From the IMG/VR virus record IMGVR_UViG_3300021963_005223, positions 1 to 64,000 of that record: a DNA stretch of 64,000 nt. One strand, written 5' to 3'. The notes below the pieces were generated by a model. That model was not told where the DNA came from. It was given only the letters and a program-made list of their open reading frames with translations, and ran no database searches. The DNA is from a virus. Position numbers and translations under genes: made by a program. Numbering within the stretch: the first letter of the stretch is position 1; every line of letters starts with the position of its first letter. Shown in pieces: positions 38,241 through 49,081 of the stretch.

Positions 38241-41122
38241 TGGAGTTGTATACTGGTGTAGTTGAGAATAGACAAGACCCACTAAAACTTGGTCGTTGTC
38301 AAGTTCGTGTGGTTGGTATCCACACAGATGATAAAACATTATTACCAACAGAAGATTTACCATGGGCATATCCGATGCAACCTGTTACATCTGCTGCTAT
38401 TAGTGGATTGGGTTACTCACCTACAGGTCCAGTTCCTGGCACATGGGTTATTGTTATGTTCCGTGACTCAGATCAACAACAGCCAATTATTTTAGGTACT
38501 GTTGGTGGTATACCTCAAACTAAAGCTGGCTCAAGAGCATCGGATGATTCTAATGATTCAATTCTACCAACTGAAGGTGGAATTTTAACAGACAGTAGTG
38601 GTAATCCTGTTACTGATAGCTCAGGACAACCAATTACAACTGGAACAGATGCAGCAAACAACTCTGCGCCAGTACCAGTAGCGTCAACTGCACCAGTTGT
38701 TACACCAAGTACAGACATTCCAACTACTCCTCCGCCAAAATCTGGTGCCGCAAATAAAGCGTCTGATGGTATCAAAGCACTCATCGCTGCTTGTGACAAA
38801 GTTGGTTTGACTACAAAATATGCAAAGTGCGCATTACTTGGTATTGCTGGTGGTGAGTCAAAGTGGGTTCCACAAAAAGAAGATTATCAATATAACCCAA
38901 CAAGACTTAAACAAATTTTCTCTGGAGCTACGCCAGAAGTTATAGATCAATATTCATATGCAAGAAAGAAAGGTATGTCTCGTCAAGAGTTCTTTTCTTT
39001 CTTCTATGGTCCATCTTTCCGTGGAAAAAATTTCTTGGGAAATAAAAATAATGACGATGGTGGTAAATATTATGGTCGTGGTTTTATTCAGTTGACTGGA
39101 CGTGCAAATTATGAAAGATATCAAAAACTTGGATTAGCTGCTGGCTTAAATATTGACATTGTAAATAACCCAGATTCACTTGATGATGATTTAAATACTT
39201 CTGCTCTTATTGCTGCTCTTTACATTAAGGATAGAGTTAAGGGTTGGGAAAAACTGATGTATCAAGAAGGATTCTTTGAAGCAGCGAAGACTTCAGTTGG
39301 TGTTAACTCTCCCGATATTGCATTAGTTAAAAAACAATACTATGAATATTTCTTGGGCGGACAAACTGGTCCAGAGCCAACTAATAAAGATGCAACTGCA
39401 GTTGAACCAAATTTAACACCTGCAGAAATAAAAGCTGCACCTCCAGAAAAACAAGAAGCATACAAAGAAGATCGTTCTGGTAATGCTACTCAATATGGTT
39501 TCACAGATCCATCTGGTAAATATCCATTACGTGATCATATGAATGAGTCTGATACTAATAGACTTGCACGTGGTGTTATTGAAGGTACTTGTTTCCAATT
39601 TAAAGATTTAATGCGTCAGAGAGATGTGCCAACTGCAAAAGGTTTAAAGTGGTCACAACCTCTTTCACCATATAATACCATTTATCCTTACAATAAGGTA
39701 TTTGAATCTGAATCTGGTCACTTAATGGAATTTGATGATTCTCCTGCAGGTGAGCGTATTCATTTATATCACCGCAAGGGAACATATCTTGAGATTGACC
39801 CAAATGGATCTCAATTAAATTTTATCGTTGGTGATAGTTATCAAATAGTATTGCGAAACAATAACCTTTATGTTAAAGGTTCGGGTAATATAACTGTCGG
39901 TGGCAATCTTCGTGTTTTGGTGCAAGGGGATGCTAATATTGAAGTGGAAGGTAACAGTAGTATTCTGATGAAAGGTGACGCAGAATTAGGTGTTGCTGGT
40001 AATCTAGACATGACTGTTGGTGAAGATTTCAATTTAAAAGTTAATGGCGATTATAATGTTATGGCAACAAACATTAGAAATTATGCAGAAGAAAAACACC
40101 AGACGTATGCGTCTTCCAATGTTGAAGTTAAATCTGATATGATTATTTTACAAAAGGCACAAGAAATTAACATCAATTCAGATGGTGAGATGAATATTCT
40201 CTCAGGTGCAACAATGCATGTAGATTATTCAGAAGGACAATTTGGTAATGGTGCAGCTGGCGCAGAACCAGATGCGGTAGAAGCAGTCGATTTAACTGCT
40301 CCAGAATTAATACAAGCAGTTGTTCCAAGTTTTGACAATTTACCACCACCAGAAAGATCTTTCGAAGATATTGCTAAATTTGAAACTCCTGATGAGTGGG
40401 AAACGCCAGCTGGACAGAAAGAAAAAGAAAAGCAGTATAACACTCCTGAATTTAAAGCACCTGAGAATAAAATTCCAGAAGCACAGGAAGTTCCACCTCC
40501 TACTGCACCAAATACAGTTAAAGGTAAACCAGTTGATACTGCTCCAGTATATAACACAACTGAATATGGTCCATCATTTAAACTTTCGAAGAATTTCACG
40601 ATTGCTCAATTGGTTGAACCATCAGTTATCCTTAGAGATATTGCAGTTGGTGGTAGTGTAATAACTAAACAAGATATTGTTGCTAATCTTGTTGCTCTTG
40701 CAGAAAATGTTTGCGAACCATTATATTCAACTTATGGTCCAACCAGTGGCAAGTTCGCACCGCAATCTCCAAAAGGTGCTTGGTGCATTAACTCTTGCTT
40801 AAGAAATGGTACTGGAAGATCACAACATGATATTGGCCAAGCAATAGATTTGCGTTACAATCCTAAACGTTCTTTCGAAGAAATGTGGAAATTTGCTCTT
40901 GAGTTAGAAAAGACATTACCATATGATCAAATTATTCTTGAGTATAGAAGACCAGGAGCTAAGTTTAATCCAGGTCCAGGTTGGATGAATTGGATTCATA
41001 TTTCTTATAATCCAAAAGGTTTACGTAAACAAAACTTTACTATGATTGATGACGTTTCAGTAAATGCACAAGGACAAGTGCAAGCTGGAAGTAGAGGACT
41101 ATTCTTGTTTGGAACATCATAA
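38240..41122 (+). CDS. gp5: gp5-like hub spike with GH19 and M15 peptidase domains
   Basis: A 960-residue multi-domain spike. Residues 1-95 are the gp5 OB domain (LYTGVVENRQDPLKLGRCQVRVVG). A Pro/Thr linker leads to a GH19-like lysozyme domain (about 170-380) with catalytic E206 in GGESKW and YGRGFIQLTGRANY. Residues 530-660 are the triple beta-helix repeats (GNITVGGNLRV...). The C-terminal part (about 780-935) is an M15/VanX-type peptidase: SQHDIGQAID gives H863 and D870, and WIHIS gives H920. T4 gp5 has only the lysozyme and helix. This spike could cut both glycan and peptide during entry. Confidence 0.85.
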   Translation: MELYTGVVENRQDPLKLGRCQVRVVGIHTDDKTLLPTEDLPWAYPMQPVTSAAISGLGYSPTGPVPGTWVIVMFRDSDQQQPIILGTVGGIPQTKAGSRASDDSNDSILPTEGGILTDSSGNPVTDSSGQPITTGTDAANNSAPVPVASTAPVVTPSTDIPTTPPPKSGAANKASDGIKALIAACDKVGLTTKYAKCALLGIAGGESKWVPQKEDYQYNPTRLKQIFSGATPEVIDQYSYARKKGMSRQEFFSFFYGPSFRGKNFLGNKNNDDGGKYYGRGFIQLTGRANYERYQKLGLAAGLNIDIVNNPDSLDDDLNTSALIAALYIKDRVKGWEKLMYQEGFFEAAKTSVGVNSPDIALVKKQYYEYFLGGQTGPEPTNKDATAVEPNLTPAEIKAAPPEKQEAYKEDRSGNATQYGFTDPSGKYPLRDHMNESDTNRLARGVIEGTCFQFKDLMRQRDVPTAKGLKWSQPLSPYNTIYPYNKVFESESGHLMEFDDSPAGERIHLYHRKGTYLEIDPNGSQLNFIVGDSYQIVLRNNNLYVKGSGNITVGGNLRVLVQGDANIEVEGNSSILMKGDAELGVAGNLDMTVGEDFNLKVNGDYNVMATNIRNYAEEKHQTYASSNVEVKSDMIILQKAQEININSDGEMNILSGATMHVDYSEGQFGNGAAGAEPDAVEAVDLTAPELIQAVVPSFDNLPPPERSFEDIAKFETPDEWETPAGQKEKEKQYNTPEFKAPENKIPEAQEVPPPTAPNTVKGKPVDTAPVYNTTEYGPSFKLSKNFTIAQLVEPSVILRDIAVGGSVITKQDIVANLVALAENVCEPLYSTYGPTSGKFAPQSPKGAWCINSCLRNGTGRSQHDIGQAIDLRYNPKRSFEEMWKFALELEKTLPYDQIILEYRRPGAKFNPGPGWMNWIHISYNPKGLRKQNFTMIDDVSVNAQGQVQAGSRGLFLFGTS

Positions 41123-41637
41123 TGTGGGAACCTGTTAATGCTTTATTGGGTACTTATGCGGAGTTAGCTTCGTTCAGTCATACAATACAATATTATACAG
41201 AAACTGCAGGAGACCCAACTGCAACACCTCCAACTACTGGTGGTAGAACTTATTACTCAGTTAGAATTATACCGCAAGAAATTAATCCAAATAGTGTGAG
41301 TATTTCTGGCGCAACTTTATCTGGGTTTTACAAAGGTATATTTAATGATGGTTTGACGACTAGAGACCGTAAAGGAAATATAACTACAATTACAACATTG
41401 GGTTCAAATGCCAGCGTCTGGGACGCAGTTAATAGATCCAATGTTCATGAAGTTATTGGGTTTGACCCAGATATGACTCGTAGTAGAACATTTTCTTATG
41501 TTGCACAAGCGTATGACCCATTAACCCCAAATACTATAATTGAGAGTCAGACATATAATGTTCTTTGTGAAGATAAAAACTGGACTCCAGGAATGATGTC
41601 TTTAAAGGAATTGGTTTCATATGCCAGCAATAACTAG
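41122..41637 (+). CDS. Baseplate-region protein of unknown function (171 aa)
   Basis: Lies between the gp5-like spike and the PAAR gene, overlapping both. Beta-rich, soluble. Probably a hub or spike accessory. Not recognised. Confidence 0.6.
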   Translation: MWEPVNALLGTYAELASFSHTIQYYTETAGDPTATPPTTGGRTYYSVRIIPQEINPNSVSISGATLSGFYKGIFNDGLTTRDRKGNITTITTLGSNASVWDAVNRSNVHEVIGFDPDMTRSRTFSYVAQAYDPLTPNTIIESQTYNVLCEDKNWTPGMMSLKELVSYASNN

Positions 41638-41923
41638 AATTGGAGATAAGTCAACAGGACATGGGTGTTTTCCACCAACTGTTATGATAACCACACCTGT
41701 AGCAAAAACCTATTTTAATGGGAAATTTCCAGGTGTTGTGAGTCCAAACTGTAAATGGGCAGCTCATACTTGTGGAAGACAAACTCATAACTCAGATCAA
41801 AGGTATCCAACCTCTGGTGCAAGTAAAACGTATATTGAAGGTAATAAAGTAGCAAGAATAGCCGACCCAATCGCCTGTGGTGATGCAATTGGTCAAGGAT
41901 CTTCGAATTCTTTTGTAGAATAG
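41621..41923 (+). CDS. PAAR-type spike tip protein
   Basis: A 100-residue protein with the PAAR layout: MPAITRIGDKSTGHGCFPP at the start, then CKWAAHTC and the NKVARIADPIACGD block, with Cys and His residues for a zinc site. It caps the spike, like T4 gp5.4. Confidence 0.85.
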   Translation: MPAITRIGDKSTGHGCFPPTVMITTPVAKTYFNGKFPGVVSPNCKWAAHTCGRQTHNSDQRYPTSGASKTYIEGNKVARIADPIACGDAIGQGSSNSFVE

Positions 41924-41925
41924 GA

Positions 41926-41932
41926 CTAAATA
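41926..41932 (+). promoter_or_regulatory. Possible late promoter box CTAAATA
   Basis: Exactly five bases before the gp25 ATG, the same spacing as at 20333 and 34804. Confidence 0.45.
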
Positions 41933-41937
41933 ATTAG

Positions 41938-42330
41938 ATGGCACGCAATACAAGAAACTTTTCGGATTTAGACTTAAATTTCACTGCTCATCCAGTGACG
42001 AAAGATATCGTCCTGAGATATGATGAAAATGCTATAAAAACCAGTCTAAAAAACCTAATCTTAACATCAAATTTTGAGAGACCTTTCCATAGTGAAATAG
42101 GATCTCCAATTAAGCGTTTGTTGTTCGAACCAGCCACACCAATGTTGGCTGTTGTTATGAAACGTGCAATCGTAGATACTGTTAATAATTTTGAGCCACG
42201 TGTTCAATTATTAAATGTTGATGTTGATGTATCAATAGATAGTAACGCTATTAGAGTTACGATAGAATTTAAAATAGTAAATACCGAAAGACCTTTAACT
42301 CTTGACCTCGTATTAGAGAGAACCCGATAA
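41938..42330 (+). CDS. gp25: gp25-like baseplate wedge protein
   Basis: A 130-residue protein of the gp25/lysozyme-like wedge family: FTAHPVTKDIVLRYDENAIKTSL, then NFERPFHSEIGSPIKRLLFEP. It belongs to the wedge core and starts sheath assembly. TAATG coupling to gp6. Confidence 0.92.
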   Translation: MARNTRNFSDLDLNFTAHPVTKDIVLRYDENAIKTSLKNLILTSNFERPFHSEIGSPIKRLLFEPATPMLAVVMKRAIVDTVNNFEPRVQLLNVDVDVSIDSNAIRVTIEFKIVNTERPLTLDLVLERTR

Positions 42331-44180
42331 TGGCAAATAAAAAGATAAACGTAACAGAGTTAGATTTTGATGCGATAAAATCTAACCTTAAGAATTTCCT
42401 AAAAGGACAAGAACAATTTCAAGATTATGATTTTGAGGGTTCTGGTCTTTCAATTCTTTTAGATGTTCTGGCTTATAACACACATTATAATGCTCTTTAT
42501 AATAACTTAACAATTAATGAGATGTTTTTGGATTCAGCCAGCAAAAGAAACAGCGTTGTTTCTTTGGCAAAAATGCTCGGTTACGTTCCACGTTCTTGCT
42601 CTTGCGCAACTTCCACAGTTCGTTTAACTGTAAATAGTGGAATTGCTGGACCAAGTGCTTTAACCCTACCAGCTTATAGCACGTTTTTAACTTCTGTTGA
42701 TGGAGTCCAGTATACATTCTATACAACTTCTTCTTATACAATTACTGGTACAGGAACATCTTATACATTCGATAATATTAAAATTGTTGAAGGAACTCCA
42801 CTTAATTTCATTTGGGAATACTCCAACGCAAACAATTATATTATTCCAAACGCAAACATAGATCTATCAACATTAAAAGTTAAAGTTCAAGAATCAGCTA
42901 ATTCTGATTTTTATGAAACTTTCACAAACTCATCTTCGATCACTACAGCCGATGCAACAACTAAAGTTTATTTTGTGAAAGAGATTGATGATGGATTATA
43001 TCAATTAACTTTTGGCGATGGTGTTATTGGTAGAGAATTGTCTGCTGGCAATATTATTCATATTGAATATATGGCATCTTCATTGGCTGCACCAAATGGA
43101 GCAAGATTGTTCCAATACACTGGACAAACATTAATATCTAATGCATCAAACGTAGTAACATGTTTGGCACCTGCTTCTGGTGGTTCTGTAGCAGAAGATA
43201 TTGAAAGAATTCGTTTTAATGCACCAAGAACTTATGCATCACAAAATCGTTGTGTAACACCAGACGATTATAAAGCATTAATTTATTCCGCACTACCATC
43301 AGCTAAAGCAGTTTCTGTTTGGGGTGGTGAAGACAATAATCCTCCAGTTTATGGAAAAATTTTCGTTTGTGTTAAACCTGTTGACTCATCTAAATTAACA
43401 CAACTTCAAAAGTCTGAGTTGGTTAATACAATACTACAAAGTAAAAACGTAGTTTCTGTTATCCCAGAAATAGTAGACCCAGAATATTTAAATATATCAC
43501 TTAATGTTGATGTAAAATATAACCCAAGAGAGACTACTAGATCTGCTCCAGAAATTCAAACTATTGTAACTAATACAATTTTTGATTATGATGATAATGA
43601 GTTAGAAAGTTTTGATGGTGTATTCCGTTTCTCAAAATTATCTGCAGCCATTGATGCTTCAGAAAAATCAATTACAAACAATACAATGACTGTATTGTTA
43701 AGAAGAAATATTGCACCTCGTTATAATGTTTCTGCGCAGTATCTATTGAATATTATTAATCCAATATATTACTCAGAAGCTCCTGGTGGTTCATTGGGTA
43801 CAACAGGATTTTATATTTACGGTAGTGATGATATTCACTATCTCGATGATAATGGATCCAACATTCGCTTATTTAAATATGGATCCAATGCTCAAAAGTT
43901 TATTGTTAATGAACAAATTGGAACTATTGATCACGCTAAGGGTATTTTAGATATTCGCAATTTACATATTGTAGCGTTGGCAGATATTGATTGGGAAATT
44001 ACACTTAAACCAAAATCAAATGACGTAGTTTCTGCATTAACGCAAATTGCTAAAATAGCCAGAGATCATTTATACGTAACTGCAACACCAGATCAAACTG
44101 CTATTGGAGATCTACGTGCTGGATTTAATTATACATTTAGCTCCTCAAATGCAACAGTTACAGGCGATAGAGTAATTTAA
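42330..44180 (+). CDS. gp6: gp6-like baseplate wedge protein
   Basis: A 616-residue protein. The N-terminal LDVLAYNTHYNALYNNLTINEMFLDSA, the middle NAPRTYASQNRCVTPDDYKALI block and the C-terminal beta part are those of gp6, the wedge protein that clamps gp53 and gp25 and forms the inner ring. Length is close to T4 gp6 (660). Confidence 0.92.
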   Translation: MANKKINVTELDFDAIKSNLKNFLKGQEQFQDYDFEGSGLSILLDVLAYNTHYNALYNNLTINEMFLDSASKRNSVVSLAKMLGYVPRSCSCATSTVRLTVNSGIAGPSALTLPAYSTFLTSVDGVQYTFYTTSSYTITGTGTSYTFDNIKIVEGTPLNFIWEYSNANNYIIPNANIDLSTLKVKVQESANSDFYETFTNSSSITTADATTKVYFVKEIDDGLYQLTFGDGVIGRELSAGNIIHIEYMASSLAAPNGARLFQYTGQTLISNASNVVTCLAPASGGSVAEDIERIRFNAPRTYASQNRCVTPDDYKALIYSALPSAKAVSVWGGEDNNPPVYGKIFVCVKPVDSSKLTQLQKSELVNTILQSKNVVSVIPEIVDPEYLNISLNVDVKYNPRETTRSAPEIQTIVTNTIFDYDDNELESFDGVFRFSKLSAAIDASEKSITNNTMTVLLRRNIAPRYNVSAQYLLNIINPIYYSEAPGGSLGTTGFYIYGSDDIHYLDDNGSNIRLFKYGSNAQKFIVNEQIGTIDHAKGILDIRNLHIVALADIDWEITLKPKSNDVVSALTQIAKIARDHLYVTATPDQTAIGDLRAGFNYTFSSSNATVTGDRVI

Positions 44181-46007
44181 ATGACAACCGAATTAAGAAG
44201 AAGTAAGTTATCTTCATTAATTTCAGGACAACTCCCAGAGTTTGTCCGTGAAGATCATCAAACTTTCGTCGCATTCTTAAAAGCATATTACACTTATCTG
44301 GATAATACTTCTCCAGATATTAAAGACTTAAGAGATTTAGACAAAACATTAAATTCTTTTATAGACCATTTTAGGAATGAGGTTGGTTTAAATTTACCAA
44401 CACAGATTAATGCAAATCCTAGATTTTTATTACAACATATTAAAGATCAATACTTAGCTAAAGGTTCTGAGTCATCCTATAAGTTATTATTCAGACTTTT
44501 GTTTGATAAAGAAGTTTCTATTGATTATCCATCTAAACAAATATTTCGTGTTTCAGATGGTAAATGGAATCAAGACGTTTCTATTATTGCAAAAGTTACT
44601 TCAGGTCATCCAGATCAAGTTGTTGGAAAACTTATTGATGTTATTACACCAACCAAAATTATTCGTGTTCAAATTGATAGAAGACAATATATTGAGATTG
44701 AAGTTGAACGTGTAGTACAAATTGCAGATGATATCTATGAATTTTACGTAGACCGAAGATTTTTCGGTGATGTTGGAATCGGCGATAGATTACGTTATAA
44801 AACTGGAGATATCTATTTTACCGCAGATATTCTTGCCACTACATCTAAATTAAAAGTATTAGTACCAGGAACTGGTTTCAAAATAGGGCAGCTTTACCCG
44901 ATTAGAAATAGTAAGGGTACTGGTTCTATTATGAAGATAACTAGAACTAATACGGAAGGTGGAATTTTAGACGCAGAGTTTATTAAGTTCGGTACTGGCT
45001 ATACAACAGATTTTACATCAACCATTTATGCTGACTTAGGACAGTCAGCAGCTGGAACTGGTGGAAGTTCTTTGCAGATAATCGGTGGTAATATTAGTAT
45101 TACTGAAGCTACCGATGGATTCACTGAATCTGGATCAATCAATAAATCAGATTATGCTGTAGCCAATGCTATCGATGGAACTTATGCTGGTGACATTCTA
45201 CGTGAATTTGGATCTGCTGGTGGAGGAAATGAATTTTCTAGCCCTTACGATCCTGCAGTTATTAAAGTTACTCTTGGTGCATTGGCAAAATACCCAGGAT
45301 ACTATATTACCAACGATAGTTTCTTGAATGATGCAATTTTTATTCAAGACAGTCGCTTTTACCAACCATTTTCTTATGTTTTAAAGATAGATGAAAGTTT
45401 AGATTCATACAAATCTATCGTTAAAACATTACTGCACCCTGCAGGTATGGCTGTATTTGGTGAATATGAAATTAAAAACGAGTTTGACATCGCCCTCACT
45501 CTTGAGGCGATGATTAAAAATCTATCAGTAACTATTCAAGATACTCAAAATATTGTAGATTTAGCTCCTAATGTATTTTTAACCAAAGGGTTTACTGACG
45601 ACTCGGTTTCTATTTCTGATCCTACAGTTTCTTTATTGACATGGAAACCTCTGGAAGATACACTGTCAGCACCAACAGATAGTCAGACTTTGTTATTCGG
45701 AAAAGGTTTAACCGATACGCAATTTTTATCTGATAGTACAACCAATGACATTGGTAAATCGTTATTAGATTTGCCAATACTTATCGACTCTGCACCTACC
45801 TTTGCTATAACCAAAGGACTTATAGATACACCAGTAATAACTGAACTACCTTACTTTTCGGTGACTAAATATATTAATAACACTGGTTCTGGAGATGATA
45901 TAACAACGCCAGTTGATTCTGGTGGTTTTATGATTTTAAACCCATATGCTGAAGCTGGTTGGTTTTTAGAACAGTATGTTGGAATCCCAATTAACTTCTC
46001 AGGCTAA
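44181..46007 (+). CDS. Large baseplate protein in the gp7 position
   Basis: A 608-residue protein after gp6. LPEFVREDHQTFVAFLKAYY and FLLQHIKDQYLAKGSESSYKLLFRLLF are typical of a virion protein seen after gp6 in aquatic T4-like phages. The C-terminal 150 residues carry repeated short segments of the type FLTKGFTDDSVSISDP, which look like fibre or adhesin repeats. The gp7 name is by position only. Confidence 0.6.
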   Translation: MTTELRRSKLSSLISGQLPEFVREDHQTFVAFLKAYYTYLDNTSPDIKDLRDLDKTLNSFIDHFRNEVGLNLPTQINANPRFLLQHIKDQYLAKGSESSYKLLFRLLFDKEVSIDYPSKQIFRVSDGKWNQDVSIIAKVTSGHPDQVVGKLIDVITPTKIIRVQIDRRQYIEIEVERVVQIADDIYEFYVDRRFFGDVGIGDRLRYKTGDIYFTADILATTSKLKVLVPGTGFKIGQLYPIRNSKGTGSIMKITRTNTEGGILDAEFIKFGTGYTTDFTSTIYADLGQSAAGTGGSSLQIIGGNISITEATDGFTESGSINKSDYAVANAIDGTYAGDILREFGSAGGGNEFSSPYDPAVIKVTLGALAKYPGYYITNDSFLNDAIFIQDSRFYQPFSYVLKIDESLDSYKSIVKTLLHPAGMAVFGEYEIKNEFDIALTLEAMIKNLSVTIQDTQNIVDLAPNVFLTKGFTDDSVSISDPTVSLLTWKPLEDTLSAPTDSQTLLFGKGLTDTQFLSDSTTNDIGKSLLDLPILIDSAPTFAITKGLIDTPVITELPYFSVTKYINNTGSGDDITTPVDSGGFMILNPYAEAGWFLEQYVGIPINFSG

Positions 46008-46028
46008 TAAATTTTATAGGAGATACAA

Positions 46029-46472
46029 ATGGACTTAAATGAAAATCTAAAAATGAAGGGTGAACTTACTATCGTTCACAAAAATGCTGAAGGACAAATT
46101 AAAGATGTAATTAGCATTCCTAACTTGGTAGTTACAGCTGGTAAACAATACATTGCTTCACGCATGGTTGGTGCTTCTGCTACTGTTATGACTCACATGG
46201 CTATCGGTACTGGTACTACAACTCCAGCAGTTGGAGATAGTACATTAGGAACTGAAGCTGGACGTGTTTCTTTAGCATCTTTTTCCGCTAGTGGAACAAG
46301 CGTAACTGCAACTGCAACTTTCCCAGCAGGTACTGGTACTGGTGCTATTACTGAAGCAGGTATTTTAAATGCAGCTTCTGCTGGTACTATGCTTTGCCGT
46401 ACTACATTCCCAGTTGTAAACAAAGCAGCTGGTGATAGCATTGCTATTACTTGGGTTATTACTGTAAGCTAA
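46029..46472 (+). CDS. Small virion protein between wedge genes (147 aa)
   Basis: ATG after [33 protein letters not shown] and MTHMAIGTG resemble a phage structural protein group with an Ala/Thr/Gly-rich C-terminal beta domain. Likely attached to the baseplate or a fibre. Confidence 0.6.
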   Translation: MDLNENLKMKGELTIVHKNAEGQIKDVISIPNLVVTAGKQYIASRMVGASATVMTHMAIGTGTTTPAVGDSTLGTEAGRVSLASFSASGTSVTATATFPAGTGTGAITEAGILNAASAGTMLCRTTFPVVNKAAGDSIAITWVITVS

Positions 46473-46485
46473 TAAAACTAAAACC

Positions 46486-49053
46486 ATGCCATCTTCTTCT
46501 GCGCTACTAAAGTCGTCTTTACACAATTCAATTGCTAAAGGTCTCTATAATGAGATACAGAATCGCACAGCCAAATATTATTATTTTTTAGGTAAGACTC
46601 TGCAGTGGCCACAGGAATTATCGCCACCAACCCCAATTGATTCTCGTAAATATGATTTAGAATCACGTAATGAAATTATTACAATGAAAGAAATTCGTTC
46701 AACAGATGTAGCGTTTATTGTTGATCGAATTAACTGGCAATCTAATACCGTATATGATATGTATGATGATCATTATTGTGATGAATTAGATGGTATTAAT
46801 TTAATTTCTGGTGGTTATGGATATGCTGATCCTCCAACTGTTAATATTACAGGTGGTGGTGGAACAGGTGCTACTGCTGTTTCATACATATCAAATGGTG
46901 TTGTAATAGCAATAGAATTAACAAACGCTGGTCGTGGATATGTAAGCACACCAACTGTTACATTAACTGGTGGTGGTGGCGAGGGATCACTTGCTACTGC
47001 TGTTCTTCCTATTTCTTTCTCTGGTAAGCAGAGAATGGAAGACTGCAATTTTTATGTTGTGACTGATGAATTCAACGTATACAAATGTTTAGATAACAAT
47101 AACAACGCTGCTTCTACATACAAGCCAGTTGGTACTACTGTTGATCCAGTTACACTGCCAGATGGATATATGTGGAAATACATGTATAGTATTCCTATTG
47201 CTTTACGTAATAAGTTTCTGACAGAAGCATATATGCCAGTTGTCACTGCTATTCGCCCACAATTTTATTCTAGTGGAGCAATACAAACAGTTAAAGTAGA
47301 CAAACGTGGTCAGAACTACACATATGCAAATATCTCTGTTTCTGGAGACGGATATAGAGAACTTGATCCATTGTTTATTATTGGAAGTAATGTATCCAAT
47401 CAAGGTTCTGGTTATATATCAGCAACAGTAGATATTACTCCACCATTTACTTCTTCAACATGGACAGCTAGTATTAATGTTCTACTTGGCCAAAAATATA
47501 AGTATGGTAATAATATCTATGAAGTAGTTTTACCTGGAACAACTGCAGCACCAGCACCAACACATGGTTCTGGAATAATATCAAATGGTACTGCTGCTTT
47601 AAAATATATCGGTACAGTTGCAAGAGCAACAGCAACGGTATCAGCAAATAAAGTGACTGCAATTAACCTTATCGGCGCAGTTAGAGAAGTTGCACTTACA
47701 GATGGTGGTGTTGGTTATATAAATGCACCAGCTGTTTCTTTCTCTGGTGGAGCAGGATCTGGTGCAACTGCTTCTGTTATAATGACTGGCACTTCAGTAA
47801 GAACTGTAGTTATTTCCAATTCTGGAGATAATTATACTTCTACTCCATCAGTAACCCTTGGAACTTCTTGGACTGCAGCAACAGCACTTACTTTACAGCA
47901 ACAAGTTTATGTTGCTAATAGGCTATATACAGTAACAACTGCAGGAACAACAGGAGGTGTTGCTCCTACTCATACAAGTGGTTCTGCTTCTAGCGGAACT
48001 GCAACACTAGCATATGCTGGTCGCCCTGCAACTGGTTCAGTTGTGTTAAGATATGGTACTGGTTACTCTAGTTTACCAACTGTTACTATTAGTTCAACAA
48101 GTGGAACTGGAGCAACTGCTTATCTTTCTGGTATAAAGTCAGAAGCAAAATTAATACCACTATTAAATAGTGGAGAATTAATTGGAGTTGAAATTGAAGA
48201 TGGTGGTATTGGTTATACATACGCCAACTTAACAGTTACTGGTGATGGAACTAATGCAGAACTTTCTGCAGATTTATCTCCAGGCGATGTAAGTACACTT
48301 CAGGCTAACACTGAGTTATTAACTGTTGATGGACGTATTATGTCTATTAAAGTTATATCAGGTGGATATGGTTATGCTGGTGCCACTATAACTATTACTG
48401 GCGATGGTACTGGCGCAGCTGCTGAAGCTATTACTGAAAATGGTAAAATTAAAAAAATCCGTATGACTAATTATGGTCAAGGTTATCGCTGGGCACAAGT
48501 TACAATCAGTGGTTCTGGTTTTGGTGCAACTGCAAGAGCTATTATGACTGACTTTGGTGGTCACGGGAAAGATTCTATCAATGGTTTATATGCTAGATCT
48601 TTAATGTTCTATTCAAATGTGTCTAGAGATAAAAATCAAGGATTTGACGTTAACAATGACTTCCGTCAAATTGGAATTATTAAAAACCCAAGAAAATATG
48701 GATCAACATATTCATTAGATTCTATTTTGGCATCAGCTTGTTTCGTTGTCAATGGGTCTATTAATACTAACAATTTTGTAAAAGACCAGACCATTTACTT
48801 GTCGAATAATGGAGCTAGATTTAGAATAGTCAATTTAACTAGCAATTCTGCCTTAGTGCAAAGTTTAGACAATGCAATACCAGTGGTTGGGTCAGTATTA
48901 ACCAACGACGCATCACAAAATTTCACAGTTTCTGGATTGACTCTACCAACAGTAGATAAATATTCTGGTGATCTGCTTTTCGTGGACAATAAACAAGCGT
49001 TTACTCCAACCGCAGACCAAACAGTAACTCTTAGAACTGTTATAAAATTCTAA
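46486..49053 (+). CDS. gp8: gp8-like baseplate wedge protein with repeat insertions
   Basis: An 855-residue protein. The gp8 core is recognisable at [49 protein letters not shown] and [11 protein letters not shown]. It is much longer than T4 gp8 (334). The extra length comes from at least eight copies of a Gly-rich beta unit of the type [22 protein letters not shown] placed through the protein. These may decorate the wedge surface. Confidence 0.8.
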   Translation: MPSSSALLKSSLHNSIAKGLYNEIQNRTAKYYYFLGKTLQWPQELSPPTPIDSRKYDLESRNEIITMKEIRSTDVAFIVDRINWQSNTVYDMYDDHYCDELDGINLISGGYGYADPPTVNITGGGGTGATAVSYISNGVVIAIELTNAGRGYVSTPTVTLTGGGGEGSLATAVLPISFSGKQRMEDCNFYVVTDEFNVYKCLDNNNNAASTYKPVGTTVDPVTLPDGYMWKYMYSIPIALRNKFLTEAYMPVVTAIRPQFYSSGAIQTVKVDKRGQNYTYANISVSGDGYRELDPLFIIGSNVSNQGSGYISATVDITPPFTSSTWTASINVLLGQKYKYGNNIYEVVLPGTTAAPAPTHGSGIISNGTAALKYIGTVARATATVSANKVTAINLIGAVREVALTDGGVGYINAPAVSFSGGAGSGATASVIMTGTSVRTVVISNSGDNYTSTPSVTLGTSWTAATALTLQQQVYVANRLYTVTTAGTTGGVAPTHTSGSASSGTATLAYAGRPATGSVVLRYGTGYSSLPTVTISSTSGTGATAYLSGIKSEAKLIPLLNSGELIGVEIEDGGIGYTYANLTVTGDGTNAELSADLSPGDVSTLQANTELLTVDGRIMSIKVISGGYGYAGATITITGDGTGAAAEAITENGKIKKIRMTNYGQGYRWAQVTISGSGFGATARAIMTDFGGHGKDSINGLYARSLMFYSNVSRDKNQGFDVNNDFRQIGIIKNPRKYGSTYSLDSILASACFVVNGSINTNNFVKDQTIYLSNNGARFRIVNLTSNSALVQSLDNAIPVVGSVLTNDASQNFTVSGLTLPTVDKYSGDLLFVDNKQAFTPTADQTVTLRTVIKF

Positions 49054-49081
49054 CAATAGTAATTAACTAGAAGAGTAAAAG

